In this document: positions 34,418-45,518 of the stretch, one piece after another
Layout of the letters: each line of letters opens with the position of its first letter
Numbering within the stretch: the first letter of the stretch is position 1
Source of the DNA: Raffaelea ambrosiae
Lineage: Eukaryota; Ascomycota; Sordariomycetes; Ophiostomatales; Ophiostomataceae
Direction: 5' to 3'
Assembly (NCBI GenBank): GCA_002778195.1
Contig: PCDI01000003.1
Coordinates: forward strand, 1,402,295-1,466,294
Length of the DNA stretch: 64,000 bases
Translations under genes and position numbers: made by a program
Notes under the pieces: generated by a model
Seen by the model: only the letters and a program-made list of their open reading frames with translations
Database searches by the model: none
Told to the model about the DNA's origin: nothing

Positions 34418-37400
34418 ATGGAGGTCCAAAATCCCGTCACCAGCAGAAAGCGGAAGCGAATGCCCATGCTTGGTTCGTTTCCCATCCCAATCCCCTTAAG
34501 AAGCTTCTCCCTCCTTCTGTATACCCACGCTCTCGATCTGACAAGAGACCTCGTGCCGATTTTCCAATAGACGTTGTCGCGGATCTTGAGGCACGTTTGC
34601 CCACGGTGAAGAAAGACGCCGTCAGTGCTGCAGCCATGGGAGACAACTTGCGTAAACGCATTGACGAGGTGGCCAAAAAGACTGCGCCAGATGCTGTGAA
34701 CGAAGAGGCGGACAGCGATATGCGCCCTGACGTGCACCAAGCCACGGTCCGAGTCTGGAATCTTGTTTCCAGCCTAAACACCGAAATGACCAAGACCGTT
34801 CCTCTAGAACAATTTATGCAGCTCCTCCTGTACAGCCAAGTCTATGCCTCGCTTGCCCACTGTTGGAGCACATGGACCAGCGCACCGGAGGGCGAGCGAA
34901 CTCTCCCACGATGCCTCTACACGCTGGACCCCATGGTTCGCACGGCTCAGCTATGCATTGGTGTGTGAAGAAGTAAATAAGCATTGTCTATGTCCGCCGT
35001 CTTGAGCTGACGAAATTAGACAAGAACGATACCGATCTGGCTTGCATTGTCCTGGATAGGGCGTGGCATATCCAGTCCCACGTAACGGGCGATCTCCAGA
35101 GTGCCCAGAGAACTGGAGAGTATGAGCCCAGGCAAATCCAGAATATTGCCACTCTTCAGCAACAAATCATGATGCTGTTCATGAAGAAGGTATGTCGGAG
35201 ATATTTTCTCACTGTGGCTGTCTGTATCCCTACTGACGACAGAGAAGTTTCACATGGATGGTCAGATGGTACAAGCAAACACGTTCTATACAGATCGCTA
35301 TTTGCCCGTCCTTGAAACGAGCCCATGGTATGATCCGGCAACAATCGAGGATCTTGCCCGTGTGTTTTGCCAAATCGGACAGGGCCATGTGGCAAAGAAC
35401 GATCCGGACAAAGCCCGGGTGTGGTTCCAGCGTGCCGAGACAACGCTGGCAAAACTGAGCGGCGAAGCGGAAACACAAAACGTCAAAGAACTCAAGATAT
35501 CTGTGACATTGGCTGAGACGGTGGCGATGCTCGAGTTGAAGATGTACTCCGCCACCGAGCAGCTGGCCGCCAAGCTTCAATCTCAAGTGGACAAAGGCGA
35601 CGTGACCCTGAACTTGATCAAACTCCGCCTTCTTGAATCGTCACAGTCTGAGTCGTTTGACGCTGCTGGTTATGCTGGCATTCTCAAAAACATGATTGGC
35701 AATTTTCAAACCTCTGGCCATCAGTTTGAGATGCTGTGTTATCGCATCGGGAAACTGCACAACAAAAGCCCAGCTTTGGGTTGCGAAGTGCACGACGAAT
35801 TCTTGCGTTCCTTGGCTACCAAATACCATGAGAATCAACAGCAGAAAGCCGTTTCTGCGATGCTGGAGAAACTTGTTGTGTTGCGCGTGTGGCATCTCGT
35901 ACAGCAGCGAGGGTCTCAAGATGAACTTGATTGCGCTGAACGAATACTGGCAAGGATCCGGGTGCCAGTCAGTGCCACCGCCGTTTTGTCTTGCCAAACG
36001 GTCAGTGGCGCTCCGTCCCCAACTGCAAACTTTTTTCTCCACACATATCTTACACGACTTTAGTTGATATGGAAAAGAATACACCAGGCATACGTTGAGA
36101 AACAATATTCCGCTGCGACTAGCTGGTGCCGTCTTGCCTTGTGTCGTGTCTTTGCAGACGTGAGCGGGCGGGCCACAGAGGCCCTAATTGCGAGGTACAT
36201 CTCTTTGTGAACCTTTATGGTGACGGTACATTAAAGTTGACTCATTAGAAAATTTCTTCTTTGCTGCATTGAAGGGGGCGAGTATGAAGCTGCAGTGTCG
36301 ACATTTGCTCAGATGCCAGAGGCCGTCCAAGATGAGCCCATGACAAGATACACGTTGTTCAAGCTTGCAGTCAAAATGAACAACCAAGCTTTAGCAATGG
36401 AATGCTTACGCCGCTTGACCACAGCGGCCAATTCTCGCAAATACCTGTACAGCTGCGTCGTGTTTGCGAAGCACGCCAAAGCTCCCAAATTCATGGTGCA
36501 GGCATTGAAGAAACTGGCCGACACAATCAACCAAGGCGGTTCTGATGAACTGCACATGCCTTCGATGTTTCGATGCAGTATTCTTATGCTGAGATATATC
36601 TTGAATGATCCTACTGAAAACGAAACCGCAATCTCAGGCCAGGATAGAGGCACAGAAACGGTGGCCAGAATGGATGGCGATCCTGAGAGAGTCAAGGCTA
36701 TCTCTGACCTTGCAGATATGTTTGAAGGGGGTGAGCAGAGCTTCAAGTTTTGGGTTTCTGACCATTCTAAGATTGTTTGATGCCTGACTATAGGAACAGT
36801 TGTTGAAGCCATCAAAATCAGTCGTGGGAAGGCCAATGCCATGCCTGAACAAAATCAGTTCACCATGGATGAGTTGGAGTGGTTCTGTCGGGCAGCATAT
36901 AATTCAGGTTTGCAGTACTCAATCGCCGAGGATGGACGTACTGCCGTGCGCATGTTTTCTTCTTGCCTGAAGATTATCAAGTTGTTTCCTGAAGGTCAAG
37001 AATCTGAAGTGGCGACGGACGTCAGATCCAAGTCAGCCAACTGCCATTTTATCATTGCCTCTGCATTGGCTGCCTTGACAAGGAAGTCCTCGTCTCAAAC
37101 TTCGACACAACAGATCTCAAACGACTGCCAGGCAATGCGAGAACATATCGCAGCTTTCCAAAGCGAGACAAAATGGCAGCTTCTGGGGGATACGGATGCA
37201 AACCCCGCACTCCAGGCAAAGCTCTCAGCGTTGTTGATATTCGACTTTGAAGGGGCGCTCCGCTTAGCAGAATGGGACGAGCTCCAGGAGATCTGTGAAA
37301 ATGCTGTCGCCTCTCGAAACTCGGATACCTTGCGGGTCTTGGGAGACTGCTTGCTGCAGTCGATCGATGTGGTGCCAAGTGACAGTACGTGCTCGATCCT

Positions 37401-37971
37401 CTCCACACCCTCCTTCTTTGATCTCTTCTTCATGTGCCTGTCTAACTGGAGCTTTTCCTCTCCCGTTGCAGAATTTGTCGGCATTATGCGCCTGATCATT
37501 GACCAGCTTCGGGGGATGGAAGATTTTAAGAGCGACAAGCTTGCCGGGTACTACCGCACTCTGTTCCAGGCTACCATCTACCACGACAATGAAGCAGCAT
37601 ATCGGGTACTTGAAGAGCTGAACGAGACTGTCCATGATGAAGAGAACATCGACAGCACTACTGGCGACTCAGAGGACGAATTTCGATATCTCGCCGTTGC
37701 CGCATACAACGAGGGCGTGGATTGGTTTTCTGCAGAGCGTGAAGGGCGGGCCAGGGAATGGGCACGCCTGGCGCTCAAGCTCGCAGGAAGGTGCCGTGAT
37801 GGGGACGCGCTCAAGAAGGAGATGCAGGAGCGGTTTTCTATTCTACAGCTTGGCGGCCTGGAGAAGCCCGAAGACGAGCCGACGCCTTCTGTTGAGGTGC
37901 CCATGACCGAAGCAACTAGCAATGCAGAGTCTGTCTGGGGAGAGAACGGGGAAGGAGTACACGCCAAGTAA
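34418..37971 (+). CDS. spo22: ZIP4/SPO22-like meiosis protein (TPR repeats)
   Basis: Exons 34418-34472, 34571-34960, 35020-35189, 35245-36000, 36064-36194, 36249-36730, 36794-37384 and 37472-37971; 1024 residues, all joins in frame. The protein is almost entirely helical with TPR-like pairs such as LARVFCQIGQGHVAKNDPDK...ARVWFQRAE, QYSAATSWCRLALC and AYNEGVDWFSAEREGRAREW, plus the NLIKLRLLESS segment of the SPO22 domain. ZIP4/SPO22 proteins are synapsis-initiation components that promote meiotic crossovers. Donor ambiguity: exon 4 could end at 35967 instead of 36000, both in frame (GTCAGT twice). The intron at 37385-37471 is 87 bp and stop-free, so retention would insert 29 residues. A longer N-terminus from an upstream start is possible. 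Confidence 0.75.
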
Positions 37972-38090
37972 TGCGAATGCTCGTGTGGGAAATCGGAGGC
38001 AAGTAAGACGACAGGAGTTCTGATTTGTTTTTCATTTTATAACGGCATTGCCCATATGAGCCTTTTGCAGAAAATAATAGAAACCAATCT

Positions 38091-39623
38091 TCATTTGGTT
38101 GAGTCATTCCACCGTTCAGCTTGGTGTTTGCAGGGAAGCGGTGTTCCGTTTTGCTGTCCACTCTTGAGAATGAGTTCAATCTGGAGGTGGCATGTCAGCT
38201 TTTCGTGTCCGTCCAGGGGGTAGCAATACTGGGGACTAAAACCTACCACTTCCAAATCGGCCAGGGCCGTCTCGGGCTCCTGCTCCTCGTTGGGACTGCC
38301 CTGCTCCAGGCTATCGGCCCATGCACGGATCTCCGGTGGCACTCCCGTCCGCTCGTTGGCTACCGTTGTCGTGTTAACTGTGGGTTGGGCGACTTCTTCT
38401 TCTTCTTCTCCAGAAGAAGAAGAAGCCACTACTCTGGAAACCGTCACCTGGTCGTCCTCGACCTTGACCCATCCCCTTTCGCACGCCACCACCCACTCGT
38501 TTGCTCGCAGCGTGGTGCCGACGGACAATGCCAGTGAGCCCGTCACGCCCGTGGTGGTCCGCAGGATGACGTCGGCGGTGTCGGCAGGCAGCAAATATGG
38601 CTGGGTCTGGTTGGTGAAGGCGGCGATGGTGGCCAGCTTGGGACCCGCAACGGCCGCAGCATTGAGGAGCTTCCGCAGGGCGGCAATGTTGTGGACGCCG
38701 CTGTCGAGCAGGTAGCCACCCTGGTGGGTTGGATTACGACGCCATTCGGTGACTAGGAGAAGGGGGCCGGGGGGGGATGGAAGGAGTTGTCAGGGACTGA
38801 AATATATGGAGGCGAAACGGCGCTTTTCCCCAAACTTACGGTTGAACTTCCAATTCAGAGGCACCAAAGACTGAAACGTTCCATGAAAGCCGGTCACGGC
38901 ACCCAGCTCGCGGATCGCCTCCGCGGCATGCTGAAAGCTGGCCACGAAGCGAAAGTTTTCGGCCACTGTCCATGTCGGGCTCTCGACGAGCACCTGGCTG
39001 TTGTTGTTGTCGTCGTCGGCGGCCACGGTGCGCTTGCGGATCTCGTGGCGATACCAGTGGATAAGGTCGACGGCGTCCTGGACGTTCTCGGCCACGGGTT
39101 TCTCAGAGAGGACGTGTTTGCCGGCGAGGAGGGCGGCCTTGATGTATTGAGGCTGGTTGGCAATGGGGAGTCTTGAGGGGGGTGTCAGTGATCACTCAGA
39201 CATGGGCGACAAATCTAGGAGGGGGGGGGCTTACGACACGACGACGGCCTTGATGTCATCCCGCTTCAAGAGGTCGTCGAAGCCCTTGTCCGAGTCGTCC
39301 GAATAGAGATCGACTGGGCCTGAAACGACCTTGGCGACGGACTCGGCTGAGGTTTGAGTCCGGGAGAAGACAGCCAGCAATTTGAGCTTGGTGGCGGCTT
39401 CGATGGCGGGCTTTTGGGGGGGTGTTTGTTAGTCATTAGTTTCAGTGGTTGTGATGTTTGTGAGTAATGGTGACTTGCAGCATGCTCCTCTCTTGCCCAG
39501 ATACCTAAGAATTCACGGAGGTCAGTATCCTGCAACCAACCCAAACCCCCGTTGTTCCTGGCTGTTGGGATTTTTCTCACCCCCTCCGATCAGAGCAACA
39601 CCGATAGGCAACGTTGGAGCCAT
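38091..39623 (-). CDS. Gfo/Idh/MocA-family NAD(P)-dependent oxidoreductase
   Basis: Minus-strand exons: 39623-39581, 39504-39479, 39410-39235, 39171-38840, 38752-38247 and 38180-38091; 390 residues. Rossmann fingerprint ALIGGGIWAREEHAPAIEAA at the N-terminus and the family catalytic motif SEKPVAENV (EKP at 105-107). Members oxidise sugars, inositols or dihydrodiols; the substrate is not predictable. The glycine motif is split by introns, with a 26-bp exon 2. Exon 2 ends with a GC donor (GCT|GCAAGT), the only choice that keeps phase and yields EEHAPAIEAA. The last intron (38181-38246, 66 bp) is stop-free and a multiple of three, so retention would add 22 residues. The gene converges on the ZIP4-like gene with only 119 bp between stop codons, so their 3' UTRs probably overlap. 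Confidence 0.85.
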
Positions 39624-40129
39624 CTCTAGGTTTGGAATGCTTTGAAAAATCGACGCTTTCTGTCTCTTCTGTGTCGGTGTTCGGTGAAGGCCATGTGGTG
39701 TCGCCAGAAATCAAGAACGGCCAGGTATTCCGGAGGAGGAATTTTATGGCGTGTTCAAGCCCCCCCAAATGGATGTTGCATCAACACAGTTTCAATCCTC
39801 TGGTAGCGGAACGAGCTTTCCTACGTTCCCCCGCATCCCCGCCGACCAAATGCAGTTACTGAGATCACGCCGTCTTGTCGGGATTGATCACCACATTGCC
39901 CATATTCGGAAATGCCCGCCTGCCACGGGAAAAGTCTCCGATGTTCACCCTTGCTGCCGAACTGTGAGACTGAATTGGTGTTTATTTCTTTCTGTCTTTC
40001 TTTCGATTCGTTTCAGATACTTCTTCAATGTTTGAATTTGTTCCCATCTTGGGGTAACCATTCTATTATCGCCCAAACCTCAGATGATGGCAGTTCCCAC
40101 CCGCCATGCCTACCCATGCCTGCCCACGT
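39624..40129. other. Tandem intergenic region
   Basis: 5' region of the oxidoreductase and 3' region of the Zn2Cys6 gene. No additional gene seen. Confidence 0.5.
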
Positions 40130-42291
40130 CTACCCGAAAATGCAATGCAGCTTCTTGTCTTCCATCACGTCCATCCAGTTGACTGATGCGCCTCCCGGGT
40201 ACTTGCCGTCGTAGCCGTCCCACACGCTCTTCAAGATCTTCTTGGCCTGAATAAACGGGTACGGCGGCAGCGTATACTCGAGAATGTTGAGCCGGCCCAT
40301 GATGAATTCCCGCGCATTGGCAATGGAAGCGTCCTGCGTCGCCGTAGGAGCAGGCGAGCTTTCCTTCTCCTGCCCCGCCACACCGTATCGCAGCGTCGAC
40401 CCGGCCATGATGTACAGCAGCGGCTGGGCCACCTGGGCGCGCGAGTACAGCGGAATGTCCTTGAGCACGTCGATCAGGTGCAGGCCCAGCGGCACGATCC
40501 AGTCGGCCCAGGGGTTGCATCCGTCCATGCTGGCGCCGAATGGTGTCGGCAGCAGCGGCTGCTGCTGCTGCTGCTCCGGCAGCCGGAGGAGCACCAGGTC
40601 CGGGAACGTCTGGTACAGCTGCAGCAGCGCCGACAGCCGGTGGGCCTCGGCCACCTTGGCCAGGTGGTTCCAGGACGTCTGGGCGTCGCCCGTGTCGGCG
40701 CTTTCCTGCGAGGCCGACGGGAACGCGAGCCCCAGCAGCGTCTCCTCCAGGCGCAGCGCCTCGCCGTACATCTCGGTCGTGTCCTCCGCGCCGGCGTCGT
40801 CGAGGATGGTGCTCTCGATCCAGAAGAAGCGCCGCCGCCGCAGCCGGGCCTGTCGGCGGTAGGCGCGGCAGAGCCTCATGGCCTGGGCGAGCAGCTGGGC
40901 AATGCGCGTCGAGATGCCGGTCCAGGGGTGCGGCGACAGGTCCAGGGCCAGCACGACGCTGTTTTCGGTCTCGCTGTCGTCCTCGCCGCCATCATCGGAG
41001 GCCACAGTGGCAGCCTGTTCCAAGACGTCCGACATGTGTGGTGGTGGTGAGGATGGTGGTGAGGGGGATGCCGGCTTGGTCAGGGCGATGTCGCTGACGG
41101 CGGCGAGGTGCATTTCGTAGTACATGAGGCACTTGCGGAAGTAGTCCATGTCCTGCTGGTCCGGGCCGGACAGGGGAAACAGGTGCTTGTCGAGGCGGGT
41201 CAGCAAGAACTTGATCTCGGCCAGCAGCGGCTGGCCGAGGAAGCTGGGGTCGCGCCAGGTCATGGTGGTGAAGAGGCAGAACATGGAGAAGATGAGCGCC
41301 TTGGGGATGGTTTGCAGGGCCCGGATCTGCAGGACCTGCTTGACGCGCACGAGCTCGGCGTGCACCATCTGCGCCGCCTGCCGGAAGATGGCCTGCAGGC
41401 AGAAGCCGACGCGCGACAGCTTCGAGGCCAAAAAGGCGGCCGACATGCTCTGCAGGCTGACGTAGACGAGCTCGGAGCTGTGCCACAGGACCATGGCCTT
41501 TTGGCGGTTCAGGTTGAGGGGCGAGTCGAAGATGGACCAGGCCGGGCAGACCTGGTCGAACCAGGTGACGATGAGCCGCGAGGGGGTGTCCAGGGACGGC
41601 GAGGCTGGCAGGGTAGTACGGGAAACGGGGGCAGAGGTATCCTTGTTGTTGTTCTTGTTGCTGTTGTGGCTGTGAAGGGCCGGTGCGGTCCGACGATATT
41701 GTGGGCGGGCCAGTTCGCCTGGTAGTGTTGTTGTCGTAGGACTCTGCATCGCGGCATGGGCAGCGCTCTCTTTGGGAGAGGCCCCGGCCTCCCTGGCGGT
41801 CGTATCATCGCTGTCTTCGTTTTCTTCTGCTGCTTGCGGTCTCGGGCTGCTGGTGCTGCTGGCAGGGCCAATTCGTACCCATCCCACATGGACACGCTCG
41901 ATCGGTAGGATCTTCCTGGACCGGGCCGACATGGACGTCCTGGACACATTGGCTGTGCTCGTGGTGGTGCTGCCCCGGCCGGCACGGCGGCCTGTGTGGT
42001 CCTTGTCGGACCACTTGACCTCGCGCTGGTAGCCACCGCATTGGAACCCCTTGTTGGTGCAGTTCAAGCAGGCCGGCTTTGCCTCGTCGCATTTGATCTG
42101 TTTGTTTTTTTTGGCAGGATCGGTCAGTCAAAGAGGAACGATGGCCTGACTGCAAGTAGACAAAAATATGACACAGACAGATCGCAACATACGTGCTTGG
42201 CCCGGCAAGTAACACAGCCGTAACGAGACCGGCGCCCGGTCCCATTGTGGTATACGCGAGATTGGCGGGTCTGTGCAGGTTGGAGCACCAT
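40130..42291 (-). CDS. Zn2Cys6 transcription factor with fungal-specific domain
   Basis: Minus-strand exons 42291-42193 and 42097-40130; intron 95 bp within the zinc cluster; 688 residues. The cluster at 26-53 reads YGCVTCRAKHIKCDEAKPAC then LNCTNKGFQC, spacing C-x2-C-x6-C-x6-C-x2-C-x6-C. A basic Ser/Thr-rich linker with CEN-like low complexity (~60-150) follows, then a large helical region (TRLIVTWFDQVCPAWSIFDS onward) typical of the fungal transcription factor 2 domain, with a short polyglutamine run (QQQQQ). The target genes are unknown. The neighbouring oxidoreductase, transcribed in the same direction downstream, is a possible but unproven target. The long plus-strand frames opposite this gene are codon-bias shadows. 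Confidence 0.88.
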
Positions 42292-43754
42292 TGTGAGGAG
42301 GAAGAGCGATGGAGAGAGAGGATCAAAAAATAAAAAATAAGGTGATTCTTTCTCTTGCGTTGAGAAATAGAAAACACACACAAATGGGAAGAAAGAGGAA
42401 GCAAGCCAGCCAAGCACCCCAGGGAAGTGGGCGGAGAGCAACGAAAAGGGAAACCAGAGACGAGATCAAGCACGCAAAACCCGATAATCGGAAACCGGAA
42501 ACGAGTCGGTAAGTTTTGTAGACGAGGACCGGCCGATGGTTTGTCTTTTTTCCTTCTTTTCTAAGGGTTTGGCTACTGGTCCCCTCCTCCTCATGACCGC
42601 ATATGGCAAAACCTCCTTAGTTGGGGTTGGAAATAGACGTTGCCCCTCTCACAAAAAGATCAGCCTCTCTGTGACAATCCTGCTTAGATACAGCAAAAAA
42701 GGCAAAGGAAGAACGACGAAATGGCCCAACGAGGGGAGGGGGAAGTCCAGTTTGTTAGTTGACATCTCTTGTGGCGTAATCGATTGTTATCTGGGCTATT
42801 TTTGCCTTTTTCGGTTTAGTCTCGCGGAGTAAATGCTTGCATGCCATTGGTCGTTTGGTTCCGTACAATCCCCCTGCCCGCGCATCTCCACACCCCGATC
42901 TCCTTCCCTGTCTGGGCAATTGCATTTTGCGTAGACATGTATGGTCTGTTGGGGGGGAGGGAGAGAGAGAGAAAGAATGAAAAAGATACTTATGGCCGGG
43001 ATCTTTTTTGTACATTTTACCACACTCTCTTTAGTGGTGCATGTTCTCCATGACGTCCATAATATCCAAGGATTTGGCCCATAATTTCATTGAGCCCTAC
43101 GACACGAGTGTTCATCTTCTCCAGACGTCCTGCTCGGCCGAGAAGATCGTTAGGCCAGGCTAGGGATAGTGCCGGCATGCAAGTCGTATCGGGCAGCATT
43201 GGCTTTGTTGCAGAACATCTCACAATCTTGCATCAGCCTCAAGGAATTGCTCTGATGAGTGACAAAGTTTGCTGGGTTGCGAACGAAGAGTATTGTGGTT
43301 GTATTGCACTTCGCCACTACTTATTTCATTAAAAGAAATGCCTATTCTTTATGCGCAACAAGTTTGTAGTCATCTTGGTGCAGTCAAATGTTTTGAAAAG
43401 TCTGTTTGCCTTTCCCACGTCTTCATCGTTGTAGCTTTGTATCACTTGTGAGCACTTCACACCACACGTAGCACATGGTCACTACTTCTGTTGTCACAGT
43501 CTTCCATGAAGTGATCCAATCCGTAGTAGTTTGTCAAGAACCAAGGCAGTGGTGGTGGTTGCCTTGCCACCCATCAATAACTTACCAAAGACCCCGTCAA
43601 TCATGGACGGTTCAGACTTCTAGAAAACATATAAAGTCAGGGTCATTTCGGACCCGTAGACCCAATTGTGCCAACATATTTCTTTTCTCACATTCTGTAT
43701 TCCCATCAAGTCGTCTTGGAGCCACCAAAGCCTCTTCTTACGAAGCACGAAACC
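42292..43754. other. Intergenic region leading into the AT-rich small-gene island
   Basis: 5' region of the Zn2Cys6 gene, then about 1.1 kb without recognisable coding sequence. A G8-(AG)n tract lies at 42951-42973. The TATAAAG at 43630-43636 belongs to the small ORF that follows. Confidence 0.45.
43630..43636 (+). promoter_or_regulatory. TATA box of the 48-residue ORF
   Basis: TATAAAG, 118 bp before the ATG at 43755. Same promoter style as the two plus-strand small genes downstream. Confidence 0.4.
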
Positions 43755-43901
43755 ATGTGCACTCTCATCTACGCTGGAGACCGTTCAGTTCTCGGCTTCG
43801 GTTACCGAGGTTGGGAAATCCGTCGGTGCGACAAAGCCAAGGAGGCGGACAAGGACTGCCCGAGGTGGAAGTGTAAGGAAGTCTATCCCGAGAAGGCTTG
43901 A
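43755..43901 (+). CDS. Small hypothetical protein (48 residues)
   Basis: The reading frame MCTLIYAGDRSVLGFGYRGW to ...CKEVYPEKA has three cysteines in its second half (C-x13-C-x5-C pattern around RRCDKAKE...DCPRWKCKE). Support for a gene: a TATA box at 43630, an ACC preceding the ATG, and an AATAAA signal at 43919-43924, 18 bp after the stop. The frame is open 29 codons further upstream, but the ATG at 43755 fits the TATA spacing better. No signal peptide. I do not recognise a family. It could be a chance ORF, though the C-terminal charge and cysteine layout resemble short conserved fungal proteins. Confidence 0.45.
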   Translation: MCTLIYAGDRSVLGFGYRGWEIRRCDKAKEADKDCPRWKCKEVYPEKA

Positions 43902-44154
43902 TTACTGTCAGCGCAAGCAATAAAATCCAAATCAATACACAATACAGAGTGAAGCATGCGTGTCTCAATGATTCGGGGAACATAGCACGAATGTGTCCAC
44001 TCGAGCGCTGTGGTTGATCACGTTCGTCGATGCAGCCACGCTGAGTCCAGGGGCAAGGGCTGCGACGCGGGTCACCGACAGGAGAAGACCTTCCGCCAGA
44101 AACTATCCATTTCAATACTTTTGAGGAGGGTTCTAGAAGTATCTGACTCATGGG

Positions 44155-44228
44155 GTAGGAGATTCGACTGAAGAATCTACATAGTCGGTCTATGAAGTAA
44201 TCAAACTTTCGTCGAGATTCGATCCTAC
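44155..44228. other. 74-nt self-complementary segment with a tRNA-like outline
   Basis: Terminal GTAGGA pairs with TCCTAC at the other end. Inside lie two hairpins, GATTC-gactgaa-GAATC and CATAG-tcggt-CTATG, and a TTCGATC word near the 3' end reminiscent of a T-loop. The arm lengths do not fit a functional tRNA (no room for a 3' T-stem half, 5-nt anticodon-like loop). It may be a decayed tRNA or tRNA-derived element, or chance. Confidence 0.3.
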
Positions 44229-44737
44229 ATTAAATACGTAAGATGCGAGATCGCAGGCTCGAATTTTGTGCTTTACTTATAACGTTCTTTCTCGGGTAGT
44301 AAATGCCATTAACTTACGCATCGCTGAGCCATGTGATTTCTTTCAGCACAGCCGGGGTTTTTTCTGGGGGTTTTCTCTGCGTTTGGTCTGGCAGCTGTTG
44401 TGGCGAAAGAAACAGAATCTCGATGTGGACGTCCTGGACTATGTAGTGTGATGGCACATACTTTTGGGCGCAATGCGGCTTTCACTGATTCAAAACAGTA
44501 CAAAAGAAATGCCATTGAATGATTTCAATGCTTGGCATCTACAAGACTAGGGGTATTGACACACTTGTGTTTCTTCTCTCCTACACCGATTCATACCGGT
44601 TTATGGCATGATGGCTATCTCTACATCACTCACTCACTACATTTTCAAGTCACTTCTAGAGATGCAAGAAAAAACTTTAAGCTTGTTAGTCTATCTAGAG
44701 GCGGCCATTTGTGGTGACAGAGTTTCAACAGCTACAA

Positions 44738-44745
44738 TATAAATA
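44738..44745 (+). promoter_or_regulatory. TATA box (TATAAATA) of small paralog A
   Basis: Perfect TATAAATA, 77 bp upstream of the ATG at 44823, followed by a CT-rich leader. Confidence 0.6.
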
Positions 44746-44822
44746 AGGCACCATCGGTTCTCCGGGTTCTTTCCTTCTCCAACCTACAGGACAGCCACGA
44801 TAGCAAGACCCAAGACTTCAGT

Positions 44823-45176
44823 ATGCCCGAGTACCAGATAACTATCATTGTCCACAAACGAGAATCGTCTACCTCTCGCAAAGCTGGGCTGTGGATTTTT
44901 GCTAGTGGATCTTATGAGTCATACTACTGCAGTGCAGACGAGGAATATTCAAACTACGCTCCTGCCAGGGACAATTCCGTGCACAGGGAGATCTTTGTTG
45001 GGAACACCAGGGGAAGATATGACCTACTACAGATGATAAGAGAGACGTCTTGGGGGTTTGCTCCTATGCGCAGCCATAAATGGGTGAGAGCCATATTGAG
45101 GGAGATGTCAGACCATGGCATCATATCCTCCTCAGACTATTTGCTGGCACGCAATCAAATGAAGAGGTACTGGTAA
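44823..45176 (+). CDS. Small protein of an unknown paralogous family, copy A (117 residues)
   Basis: Single exon with a strong TATAAATA upstream. The protein opens with a beta-strand-like MPEYQITIIVHK, then GLWIFASGSYESYYC (22-36), REIFVGNTRGRYDLLQMI, and a helix KWVRAILREMSDHGI ending near YW-stop. No signal peptide or membrane segment. It shares the landmark order LWIF - ESYYC - IFVG - KW...L...GI with copies B (45519-45914) and C (46291-46716), so the three probably arose by duplication followed by rapid divergence. The final codons overlap a possible donor (TACTG|GTAAGA), so a further 3' exon is not excluded. Function unknown; the landmark order recalls small intracellular fungal proteins of the DUF7770 type, which I could not verify. 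Confidence 0.65.
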   Translation: MPEYQITIIVHKRESSTSRKAGLWIFASGSYESYYCSADEEYSNYAPARDNSVHREIFVGNTRGRYDLLQMIRETSWGFAPMRSHKWVRAILREMSDHGIISSSDYLLARNQMKRYW

Positions 45177-45518
45177 GAGTGCTTTTCTCCTTTTAAAGAG
45201 AGAGAGAGAGATCAGGCAGTATTGCGGTACGTCGCGTTTGCTTTATTGAAGTGGCACCGTCGAGAAAATAATTACCCCGATATTTTAAAGATAAACCGTG
45301 TCACTGAGTCGAATGGTCATGGTGTTCATGAACTCACTAGGGTATGTTAGAGTCACAAACTTCCGTGACCAAGATTCAACATTTCAGTGATCCCAGTGCA
45401 AATAATGGTTGCCAGCTCATGAATAGGACATACCTCTTTCTGTATAAATAAGACATCCAACCCCATTCCAACAACAGCTCTCAAGCCAGGATGTTAGCAT
45501 AGTGTGCTTGCTATCGCA
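45177..45518. other. Spacer between small paralogs A and B
   Basis: An (AG)n tract at 45199-45212, then AT-rich sequence leading to the TATA box of copy B. A three-codon upstream ORF (ATG TTA GCA TAG) lies at 45491-45502 in the leader. Confidence 0.5.
45443..45450 (+). promoter_or_regulatory. TATA box (TATAAATA) of small paralog B
   Basis: Identical TATAAATA word to that of copy A, 68 bp upstream of the ATG at 45519. Confidence 0.6.

Larger units (their letters stand above)
43902..44822. other. AT-rich spacer with a multi-hairpin segment
   Basis: No coding sequence recognised. A 74-nt segment at 44155-44228 has nested inverted repeats (see its own entry). The TATA box of the next gene is at 44738-44745. 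Confidence 0.45.

Noticed and set aside
44155..44228. Functional tRNA gene
   Set aside because: Length and outer stem fit, but there is no complete T-stem and the central loop has five rather than seven bases.
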